The position numbers and the translations under genes are program-made. From positions 16,675 through 80,674 of the forward strand of contig CANLBN010000005.1 in NCBI GenBank assembly GCA_947488935.1: a DNA stretch of 64,000 nucleotides, read 5' to 3'. The first letter of the stretch is position 1. Every line of letters starts with the position of its first letter. Positions 41,313-49,205 of this stretch are shown in pieces. The notes beneath the pieces were generated by a model. The model had not been told where the DNA came from. It did not search any database and was given only the letters and a program-made list of their open reading frames with translations. Origin of the DNA: an uncultured Pseudomonadales bacterium (GTDB lineage Bacteria > Pseudomonadota > Gammaproteobacteria > Pseudomonadales > Cellvibrionaceae).

Positions 41313-42998
41313 TTACTTCTTTTGGATCACAATCGTTTTGTCTTGGATTAAGCATTTATACTTCTTTGATGCGCTAATGAGTTTCAGGGTCGAGGGTATC
41401 GATGACCCTGAGGTAAGGATCACTTGGCTAGTCCCTGAGAAGCCGGTGTCGTCAAAGTCAATCGTCAGTGAAGTTGAAGCATTATTGCTGCCTAGCTGAA
41501 AGTTGGGCGTATTGATGTTTGAGTATCCATTAAGAGCGAGTGTTGCTGCATTCTTCATGGTGATATTTCCCAAAGTCAGCGTTGTAGCCGACGTAGGTTG
41601 CTGTTTAAGAGTACCACCATTCAACTGAAATTCATTTGCGCCTTGATTTTGATAGTCACTCAAATCCAATGTACCGTCAGAAAGCGTTATTTCCCCATAA
41701 AAAGCGTGTTCTCCTTGAAGGCTCAGAATGCCGTTGCCTGTCATGATTAGTCCCCAAACGGCGTGGCCTCCACCCATTGGCAGTCCATCGGGGCCATTTC
41801 CTTGATTAGATTCTGCTACGCCGTCCATGGCAACAGCTCCTACTTCATCAACAATAGAATCGCTAATGGTATAGGTCTGTTCTGGGATAAAATTTAAGAA
41901 CCCACTACCCTGTAGAAACATGCCTGTTCCCGCGGCAGCGCCGTCTGAGCCACCCACTACAGAGGAGGAGCCACCTTTAACTTCTCCGCTAGCAATATTG
42001 CTAGCGGATAAACTATATATCTGGAGAGATGCATCTTGCATGATAAAAATAGCACCTCCAAACGCGGCGCCAGCACCGCTCAGTGACCCGCGTCCACCTG
42101 CCCCCCCAGGGCCGTCACCTTTAACAGCTAACCCCCCTTGACCATTCTCCCCAGAGCCCCCATTACTGCCTCCAAAACCTGGGGTGCCAGCATCCCCGCC
42201 GTTACCACCATTGCCACCAGTAGAAGATGATAACCAGCTGTACCCCGCTGCACCGCCACCGCCACCGCCGCCACCGCCTGCACCTGCACCATAGCCAGAG
42301 TCTCCACCTGAACCGCCAGAGGAACCATTATTCCCGGTCCCATTCCAAAAGCTGGTGCCAGAACCACCGTCACCACCACTGCCGCCAGCACAATTACCAA
42401 AGTAGCCAGGTTGTGTTACTCCAAGTAAGCTATTCGGACTTGCGCCATCGCTACCGCTATCGCCTTGTCCTTCGGCACCACCAATACCGCCAGCACCACC
42501 ATTAGCGCCAGTGCTCATTCCACTGCCCCCGATAGCTGAACAATTCAGGAAACTGACATCACTCAGAATCACATTGGGGGCACTGTCACAATTAGGCGAG
42601 TAACCATTTGCACCATTTGCACTGCTAACATTAGCAATTAATAAGCCTCCACCTGCACCAAGGCAACCCGGCGCGCCCCTGCAAGACGTGCTTTTAAAAA
42701 TCAGAGAGTTCAAGTTAAGTTGTTGACAGCTAAGAACGACTAGACCGTGCCACCATCCTTGTCCATCGATTGTTACTGGATTGCTGTCATCAGCAGCTTC
42801 AATAGTCAACATCCCTGCTGTATTGATAGGCGTTAAGTTCCCATCTAATGTCAGAGTGCTGACAGTGATTTGGATTGTGAGATTATCGGACGCGCCCATG
42901 GCGTTAGCGTTGTTGGTAATAGTGTTATTAAAACTGCTTAGCGAATTGACCTGAATGGTTGACGTGCCGTCAGTAGATTTTTTCTCGCTTACTTTCAT
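41313..42998 (-). CDS. Glycine-rich beta-helix protein
   Basis: This protein of 561 residues looks like a right-handed beta-helix: it has repeated short strands with turns such as GGGLLIANVSS, GGAIFIMQDASLQIYSLSASN and GTLDLSDYQNQG, as in polymorphic outer-membrane proteins and adhesins. The centre (about residues 160-300) is a long Gly/Ser/Asn-rich stretch. There is no signal peptide and no autotransporter barrel, so export would need another route. ATG 42998 is chosen because GGAG lies about 10 bases before it; the frame is open up to 43109 but those 37 residues look unlike a protein start. It is the first gene of the three-gene block. It may be a binding or scaffold component. Confidence 0.55.
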   Translation of the reverse strand: MKVSEKKSTDGTSTIQVNSLSSFNNTITNNANAMGASDNLTIQITVSTLTLDGNLTPINTAGMLTIEAADDSNPVTIDGQGWWHGLVVLSCQQLNLNSLIFKSTSCRGAPGCLGAGGGLLIANVSSANGANGYSPNCDSAPNVILSDVSFLNCSAIGGSGMSTGANGGAGGIGGAEGQGDSGSDGASPNSLLGVTQPGYFGNCAGGSGGDGGSGTSFWNGTGNNGSSGGSGGDSGYGAGAGGGGGGGGGAAGYSWLSSSTGGNGGNGGDAGTPGFGGSNGGSGENGQGGLAVKGDGPGGAGGRGSLSGAGAAFGGAIFIMQDASLQIYSLSASNIASGEVKGGSSSVVGGSDGAAAGTGMFLQGSGFLNFIPEQTYTISDSIVDEVGAVAMDGVAESNQGNGPDGLPMGGGHAVWGLIMTGNGILSLQGEHAFYGEITLSDGTLDLSDYQNQGANEFQLNGGTLKQQPTSATTLTLGNITMKNAATLALNGYSNINTPNFQLGSNNASTSLTIDFDDTGFSGTSQVILTSGSSIPSTLKLISASKKYKCLIQDKTIVIQKK

Positions 42999-43065
42999 CC
43001 ATGTATCTCCATGTTGTATTTTATTAATAGGCGTTTGAGAGTCTTGCTTTGTACATTCCCGTTGG

Positions 43066-43095
43066 AGTATATATCTAATATATTGGACTTCCCAA
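43066..43095 (-). promoter_or_regulatory. Candidate promoter of the three-gene block
   Basis: On the minus strand, TTGGGA (43090-43095) and TATACT (43066-43071) are 18 bases apart, about 70 bases before the chosen start of the beta-helix gene. The match is moderate and no other promoter is obvious. Confidence 0.35.
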
Positions 43096-43210
43096 AGTAT
43101 TGTAGACATTTCTTGGCTATTATTTGAGCATAGGGAAAATGTATAAGTTTAAAAGCCCAAATGTTCAGATAGATTTAGACATGCAGTAAATGCTAGTCTT
43201 GTTGTGGCCC

Positions 43211-43282
43211 ACAGCTAAGCCACAACAAGCACCCGCTGCGCCACCGCGTATGGATAGCTTTGATGATGATATACCATTTTGA
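43211..43282 (+). pseudogene. Displaced 3' end of ssb
   Basis: The frame reads [23 protein letters not shown] and a TGA stop at 43280-43282. The real ssb ends with [22 protein letters not shown]. Most differences are synonymous third-base changes (CAA for CAG, AAG for AAA, CCG for CCA, GAT for GAC), plus one Ser-to-Arg change and a different stop codon. It has no start and no upstream ssb sequence. It marks the right border of the inserted 5.1-kb block. Confidence 0.92.
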
Positions 43283-43313
43283 CAGTTACCATTGAGTATT
43301 GTGTTATGAATTT

Positions 43314-43598
43314 ATGACAAAAAAGAAGAAATTATTTATAACAGCATTTGGTGGAAAGCTACAAGAAATAACCTATGATTGCAAAGGCTTCTTCCCTTGG
43401 TCTACAGCCAAAAATAGAAAAGCACTACAGGGGTATTACGACGCTGATAAAGATTGGGTTGGATTATTTAATAATAGGGCTGGCTGTATGCTTCAAAATG
43501 TGTAAGAAATACGATATGTGACATGGGAAAGAAAACCTGGCAATGTTTCATTGGGTGTTATGTTATTTAGGGAAGAAATGAAGCGAGCTGTGAACTGA
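43314..43598 (+). pseudogene. Small hypothetical gene interrupted by an in-frame stop
   Basis: ATG 43314 opens a frame MTKKKKLFITAFGGKLQEIT that stops at TAA 43503-43505 after 63 residues. The same frame continues without a gap for 30 more sensible residues (EIRYVTWERKPGNVSLGVML and so on) to TGA 43596-43598. This suggests a former 94-residue protein broken by one nonsense change, or a short real protein by chance followed by an open frame. No family is recognised. It is the first gene beyond the displaced ssb tail, so it may be the original neighbour of ssb. Confidence 0.4.
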
Positions 43599-43699
43599 TT
43601 GCTTAAAGTGAAAATAAATCATTACAATCAATTGAGTTGAAATCAAGAAGTCTGAATCAATTAAAGATAATTCAAATAATAATAAAAAGGAAATAGTTC

Positions 43700-45310
43700 A
43701 TGCTAGGTAAGCATTCTTCTACTATCACGGTAGCCATACTTGTTGCTATTGTTATTGGCTATTTATATGAACGCTATAAACCAAATAATAATCCGGTAAT
43801 AGAAAAGTCGGTATATGTTGATATTAGTCAGATAGATGACCTAAAGCCTTTTTTGTTGATTGAGAATGAGTACGATAAAGCTATTAAGCAGACTAAAAAG
43901 CTACGCGAGGATTTTTTAGCAAAGCGTTTTGATAAGGTTGAGTCTTTTTTAATCTCTATTAATAATCAATCAGCGTCATGGGATTTATCATCACTAACAC
44001 GTTTTTATTTGAGGCGACTCAAAGAGAATTCGGGCGCTGTCGATTTTGATGTTGATATTGAAAATGCCAATCAATGGATAGAACACTCCCCAAATAGTGA
44101 ATTTGCCTATGTGTTTCGGGCTCATGTTTACCATATAAGAGGCTGGGATGTTCGAGGCAATAAGTTTGTTAATAAAACTTCCCGAAAAAATTTTATAGGA
44201 ATGGAACAATATTTTCACCTCGCAATTGCTGATTATCAACAAGCCTTAAAAATCAATAAAAAAAATGACTATGCATGGAGTTCTTTAGTTAGCTTATCGA
44301 AAACATCCTCAAAGCTGGGGTTGAGTTTTCAGGGCTTGCTTGAATCGTCAGACGAGCATTTGCCTGGCTCTTATTTTATTAAATTCCGATATTTAAATAG
44401 ACTGCAACCAAAGTGGGGTGGATCTTTTTCGGAGATGTTTCGTTTTGTAAGGGCACAAAACGTTAAAGAGTTTCCCGAGCTTGCCATGCTGATTGCTCAG
44501 GCGCACGAATATAAAGCAGATCATTACGCAAATAATAGAGGTGGCTCTATAGTTGATGCTGCTCTTAGCCTTAACTGGGTCGATGTTATCAGATTGTTTT
44601 TTGATGCATTATTTGAAGATGTTTTTAATTTCAGCAAGTTGCAAAAAAAAATCTTTGGTATTGATGTTGGTAATGATAGCTACTGGGAACGTTACGGTGA
44701 ATACTTTGCCAATGAAGAAATATGGGATGAATACAGCAAAGCTTATCAGGCAGTTTTTTCGGTTAATGCTAATTTTACTCAAGGTTTACATCGGTATGCT
44801 AATTCCGCAAGGCAGTCAAAGAGGCTAGGCATTGCCGATGAGTATTTTGATAAAGCCGTTCTTTCTGGACATAATTTTTTAAACGTAGAGCAAATGTATT
44901 ATATTGCTCGTTTTCATCATGCAGAAAATAATAATATAGATAAGGCAACGAAATTTTATAGTTTGTATTTAGAGTTAGACCCGAGTTATACCGATGTTGA
45001 AAAAGCTGCATTTTCTGCGGATGCTGTACATTGGTATTACTCAAAAAACTCTGCATATGACAAAGGTTTTCATTATAGTCAAATTGCCTATGATTTGAAG
45101 CCAGATGACAAGCGGATCATTGCTAATCATTGTAATGCTTTTTTTAATGTGCACCGCTACTCAGATGCCATTCCCTATTGTATGGACTCACTTAAAATAG
45201 ATCCCAATTATTCGTGGCCACATTATCTTCTTTATGAAACATATCAACGGCTAGGCGATTCAGAAAAGTCAGCCTACTATCATGAGCAGTATAAAAAATT
45301 ACTACAGTAA
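43700..45310 (+). CDS. Membrane-anchored TPR protein, DUF4034-like
   Basis: This 536-residue protein has one N-terminal membrane helix (residues 8-22, TITVAILVAIVIGYLY) followed by a mostly helical domain with tetratricopeptide-type repeats, clearest near the C-terminus (AYDKGFHYSQIAYDLKPDD, then YSDAIPYCMDSLKIDPNYSWP). The N-terminal part, with REDFLAKRFDKVESFL and the downstream AHVYHIRGWDVRGN, resembles DUF4034 proteins of unknown function. AAGGAAA upstream of ATG 43700 is a good ribosome binding site. It stands alone, so its partner is unknown. Confidence 0.65.
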   Translation: MLGKHSSTITVAILVAIVIGYLYERYKPNNNPVIEKSVYVDISQIDDLKPFLLIENEYDKAIKQTKKLREDFLAKRFDKVESFLISINNQSASWDLSSLTRFYLRRLKENSGAVDFDVDIENANQWIEHSPNSEFAYVFRAHVYHIRGWDVRGNKFVNKTSRKNFIGMEQYFHLAIADYQQALKINKKNDYAWSSLVSLSKTSSKLGLSFQGLLESSDEHLPGSYFIKFRYLNRLQPKWGGSFSEMFRFVRAQNVKEFPELAMLIAQAHEYKADHYANNRGGSIVDAALSLNWVDVIRLFFDALFEDVFNFSKLQKKIFGIDVGNDSYWERYGEYFANEEIWDEYSKAYQAVFSVNANFTQGLHRYANSARQSKRLGIADEYFDKAVLSGHNFLNVEQMYYIARFHHAENNNIDKATKFYSLYLELDPSYTDVEKAAFSADAVHWYYSKNSAYDKGFHYSQIAYDLKPDDKRIIANHCNAFFNVHRYSDAIPYCMDSLKIDPNYSWPHYLLYETYQRLGDSEKSAYYHEQYKKLLQ

Positions 45311-45708
45311 GAGTAACTGGGTCAGGTCTAATGAGATGACTCGCCTCATTCCAAGCGCTAAGCTTGGGATGACATTAACAAAATAAGGCGAGACATACAT
45401 TGCCTTTTGCTGGTGTTGATTTAAAGCCTAGCCTTATAGGTAGAGATAATACGTTTCTTCAAACGTCGTTGGCGGCATATTATCAGAGGAATTATGACGC
45501 TTTTTTAGACTTCAAAGCTGGGCTCTTGGGCTTGCAAAAACTCACAAAAATGATTTTTAAGACTTTTCGAATTAGGTGATGAGGGGTAAATGTTGTGCGG
45601 ATTAGTCTAGTGGTTTGTCAAGCACACGATTCCAACTTATACTGTGGCGAAAGGCTATTGCTGTGATTAATAATAAAACAAGCATGAATCAACGGAATTT
45701 CCACTGTA
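45311..45708. repeat. Intergenic region with nested palindromes
   Basis: No gene is supported in these 398 bases. A stem CATTCCAAGC at 45347-45356 pairs with GCTTGGGATG at 45362-45371 (one G-U). It is nested inside an imperfect outer pair, GACTCGCCTCATT at 45338-45350 and AATAAGGCGAGAC at 45382-45394, with 11 of 13 matches; the two left arms share four bases. It may be a dispersed palindromic repeat acting as terminator for the TPR gene. The rest shows no structure I can interpret. Confidence 0.5.
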
Positions 45709-48700
45709 ATGTATCTGGAATATTTTAAAGTAAAGCTTAATTGGCAACTTCCAGTCATTGTTCTATTGCTTCTGGTGCCACTATCTATCGTCACTCCATT
45801 ACTGTTTCATACCCTCGTTGAAAGCTTTGCCATTGTGGTAGCGATACTTACCTTTGTTGTTGCCTTTAATACTTACCCGTTCTCGAACTCCCATTTTCTG
45901 ATGTATATTGGTTGTGGTTACTTCTGGGTTGGAATGCTCGATTTTGCGCATATGATAACCTTTTCTTCATTCAATATGTTTCCAAGTGTCGATGAAGAGG
46001 TGACGATACATTTTTGGATATTAGCTCGGATAATAGAGATATTCGTTTTAGTGAGCTTCACAAGTTTTGTGTCGAAGCCAGTACATCCAAAAAGAGTATT
46101 CTGGTTATTTGGGCTGGCATCTATTATTGGTCTTATATTAGTCGCATTCGGTCTGCTTCCAAGGTTATACAGCGAGGGGACAGGACTAACAACGACTAAG
46201 ATAGTTGGCGAATATATATTGATTACAGCTTGTTTAATAGCAGCTTACAGGCTTTATAAAATTAGGCAGACACTAAATCAATCCGTTTATAAATTACTGC
46301 TCATTTCTATAGCTCTTACAATTTTTGCAGAGATTTGTCTGACTCTCTATGAACACCTGAATGATGTTCCTCTTATTATAGGCCACTTTTTTAAGTTGTT
46401 ATCTTTTTGGTTGGTTTATGTCGCATTGGTAGAATCTACTTTAACGCAGCCATTTAAATCTTTATTGCTAAGCACCGATACGTTTAATGGGCTGCCAGAT
46501 GCTATTGCACTGCTTAGTAGCAATGGCATTGTTCTTAATGCCAATAATTGTGCGCATTCTTTTTCGGGGGCAACAGAAATAACTCAGCGTGAATCTATCG
46601 TAGGGCAATCTGCCCATAACGTATTTCATAACCCTAAACAATCAATAGAAGAGTGCTCAATCTGCTCCTCTTTCAAAACCTTGTCGACTCCTACGACTCA
46701 TGAAGTCGAGTTGGAGCAAGGTTGGTTTGAATTAACACTCATTCCCACAAGAAAAGTATCCGATGAAACCCTTATACTTCATGTCTGTCGTAATATTAAA
46801 CGGCGCGTTGAAGCTCAATCCAAATATACCAAATCGAACCAACTTTATACGGTGTTACGACTTACCAATAAAGCAACAATCATTAGCCAAACACGGCAGC
46901 AACTTTGCGATTCAGTTTGTCGAATATCTGTTGAAAACGGTGGGTTTCTTATGGCGGATATTGGTTTTATTAAAGATCAGGAAATAGTTCCAGTGAGTAG
47001 CTATGGTGATACCTCTAAACATTTTTCGCTAATGGATATCTGTCTTGATGATCTTGAAAGTAGCGAAGGTCCCATAGGCGTCGCAATCAAAACACAAAAG
47101 GTATCTTGCATTAATGATATCGAAAATGATTTGAGTTTTGCTTCGAAGAAAGAAGAAGCCTTAGCTTGCGGATTTCGCTCACAGGCCACCATTCCTATCG
47201 TTCAAAATCAGCAATGTATTGGAGTCTTCGTTCTTTATGCAGATGAGGTGGGTGCGTTTGATGAGGAAACTTTAGACTTGTTAACAGTACTTAGCGATGA
47301 TATCAGTAGCATCATCGGCTATATACAAGTGGAGGAAAAACGACGATTAGCGGAAGCTAAGTTAAAACAACTGTCTCTTGCGATAGAGCAAAGTAAGAGC
47401 GCTATTTTTATCACTGACTTGAGTGGAAAAATTGAATACATTAATCCATATTTTACGGTACTCATGGGCTATACCGAAACTGAGGTCATAGACCAGAATA
47501 TTGAAATTCTATTCGATCCACAAAGTGACTCGGTTCTCGAAGCTTATTGGGATGCGGTAAAACGAGGTGGCGATTGGCAAAACGAGATATTAACGAAGAC
47601 GCAAGATAATGCGTCATTCTGGGCTTACCTCTCTGTATCGCCCATTTTCAATAGCGAAGGTAACGTCGATCAAATAGTATGGAGCTCGAAAGACAATACA
47701 GAATTGCACAGAGCACAGGAAACCATAAATCATCTTGCCTATTATGATGCGCTTACCAATTTACCAAATCGTCGCCTTTTTCATGATCGTTTTCAACAAG
47801 CTATCGTCGCCGCTAAACGGCATAAAATGAAGCTGGCTTTAATGTATTTTGACCTTGATAATTTTAAAGCAGTTAATGATCGTCGCGGACACGATTTTGG
47901 CGATTTACTACTTAAAGATGTAGCGGCTACACTTGGAAAAAATATAAGGGAGACAGATACAGTCGCTCGGCTAGGCGGCGATGAATTTGCAATTATCATT
48001 AACGATTTATCCGACAATAAATACCTTATGCATATTGCAAGTAATGTACTTCAACAGCTCAATAGTAAGCGCATGCTTATTAATCGAGAGGTATCAATTA
48101 CTACCAGCATTGGCATAAGCCTTTTTCCTGATGATGGCGAAACCTGCGAACAGCTTCTCAAGTGTGCAGATATGGCGATGTATCATGCTAAAGATAAAGG
48201 TAGAAATAACTTTCAGTTTTTTGAAGAGTTTTTGAATATTAATGCCCAGTATCATATGAAGTTAGAGCGTAAAATTATTGGAGCTCTCGAAAAACAGCAT
48301 TTTATACTGCATTACCAACCCCAATTTAATATTGATACAGGGAATTTGTCGGGTGTTGAGGTTCTCATTCGCTGGCCCGATCCAGAGCAAGGGATGGTGT
48401 CTCCGGGTGAGTTTATTCCTATTGCTGAAGAATCATCTTTGATTGTAAGGATTGGCGAATGGGTTATGGAGCATGCCTGTCGTGAATTTAAATCGATGAT
48501 TGATCAGGGCTTGCCACCAGTTAAAATGGCGGTAAATATTTCTGCTGTTCAGTTTCAAGATACTAAATCACTACTTAAAACGATTGAAGGTGCTATCGAT
48601 AACTCAGGGCTTCCCAGCCATCTGCTTCAGTTGGAGCTGACAGAAAGTGTATTGATCAAGAATGTAAGTGAGACTTTGGCCGTTATTGATGAGCTTAGGT

Positions 48701-49020
48701 TAAAAAATATAACATTTGCTATTGATGATTTTGGTACTGGCTATTCTTCTCTGAGTTATCTTAAAAATTTCCCTGTAGATATCGTAAAAATTGATCAAAG
48801 TTTTATCCGCGATATCGAAAACGATAGTAATGGTAGGGCAATTATTCGTGCTATATCGCTTATGGCTCATGAGTTGGATTTGAAAGTCTTGGCCGAGGGC
48901 ATAGAAAACCATGAACAATTAACTTTTTTAAAGAGTAATAATTGTGACTTTGCGCAGGGGTTTTTTCTTGCTAAACCAATAAGTGCAGATGATTTATTAA
49001 ATACTTTTGGTAAAAAATAA
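45709..49020 (+). CDS. MASE3-GAF-PAS-GGDEF-EAL cyclic-di-GMP protein
   Basis: This 1103-residue inner-membrane protein probably makes and/or degrades cyclic di-GMP. Domains in order: MASE3-like membrane sensor (about 1-245, seven or eight helices), PAS-like region (255-360), GAF (375-525), PAS (535-655), GGDEF (670-835) with RLGGDEFAII at about 754, and EAL (850-1095). The EAL signature reads EVLIR rather than EALIR at about 883, a common tolerated variant; DDFGTGYSSLSYLK and KIDQSFIRD are intact, so phosphodiesterase activity is likely. The GGDEF motif is also intact. It is monocistronic; a chemotaxis receptor gene converges on it. Confidence 0.92.
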   Translation: MYLEYFKVKLNWQLPVIVLLLLVPLSIVTPLLFHTLVESFAIVVAILTFVVAFNTYPFSNSHFLMYIGCGYFWVGMLDFAHMITFSSFNMFPSVDEEVTIHFWILARIIEIFVLVSFTSFVSKPVHPKRVFWLFGLASIIGLILVAFGLLPRLYSEGTGLTTTKIVGEYILITACLIAAYRLYKIRQTLNQSVYKLLLISIALTIFAEICLTLYEHLNDVPLIIGHFFKLLSFWLVYVALVESTLTQPFKSLLLSTDTFNGLPDAIALLSSNGIVLNANNCAHSFSGATEITQRESIVGQSAHNVFHNPKQSIEECSICSSFKTLSTPTTHEVELEQGWFELTLIPTRKVSDETLILHVCRNIKRRVEAQSKYTKSNQLYTVLRLTNKATIISQTRQQLCDSVCRISVENGGFLMADIGFIKDQEIVPVSSYGDTSKHFSLMDICLDDLESSEGPIGVAIKTQKVSCINDIENDLSFASKKEEALACGFRSQATIPIVQNQQCIGVFVLYADEVGAFDEETLDLLTVLSDDISSIIGYIQVEEKRRLAEAKLKQLSLAIEQSKSAIFITDLSGKIEYINPYFTVLMGYTETEVIDQNIEILFDPQSDSVLEAYWDAVKRGGDWQNEILTKTQDNASFWAYLSVSPIFNSEGNVDQIVWSSKDNTELHRAQETINHLAYYDALTNLPNRRLFHDRFQQAIVAAKRHKMKLALMYFDLDNFKAVNDRRGHDFGDLLLKDVAATLGKNIRETDTVARLGGDEFAIIINDLSDNKYLMHIASNVLQQLNSKRMLINREVSITTSIGISLFPDDGETCEQLLKCADMAMYHAKDKGRNNFQFFEEFLNINAQYHMKLERKIIGALEKQHFILHYQPQFNIDTGNLSGVEVLIRWPDPEQGMVSPGEFIPIAEESSLIVRIGEWVMEHACREFKSMIDQGLPPVKMAVNISAVQFQDTKSLLKTIEGAIDNSGLPSHLLQLELTESVLIKNVSETLAVIDELRLKNITFAIDDFGTGYSSLSYLKNFPVDIVKIDQSFIRDIENDSNGRAIIRAISLMAHELDLKVLAEGIENHEQLTFLKSNNCDFAQGFFLAKPISADDLLNTFGKK

Positions 49021-49150
49021 CTAAGGTAAATGTTAATTGCCATCTTTGCGTAAGTTAGGTAATCACGATTGTCTTGGTGGTGAGAATTTTTTAAATAGCT
49101 GTCAACTTTAATTGGCAAAGGTAAAGGGAGTGAGATTCCCTATTTGAAAT

Positions 49151-49193
49151 AAAAAACCCACCTAACCCTAAATGGGTTGGGTGGTTTTTTTTA
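49151..49193. terminator. Bidirectional terminator between the GGDEF/EAL and MCP genes
   Basis: An A-run, then ACCCACCTAACCC, pairs with GGGTTGGGTGGT and a T-run, with one bulge, across a short TAAAT loop. It can serve both convergent genes. Confidence 0.8.
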
Positions 49194-49205
49194 TAGTTAG
49201 TAGAG

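Noticed and set aside
42128..42505. Long antisense frames opposite the glycine-rich region of the beta-helix gene
   Set aside because: They are shadows caused by the GGN-biased codons of the real gene (runs of Val/Ala or His/Arg).
41900..42560. Possible DNA tandem repeat in the GCC/ACC-rich stretch
   Set aside because: The repetition is at the protein level (Gly-rich); no fixed-period DNA unit is present.
38160..43210. Phage or ICE module in the ssb island
   Set aside because: No integrase, transposase, conjugation, capsid or tail gene is visible; only the three unknown genes are present.
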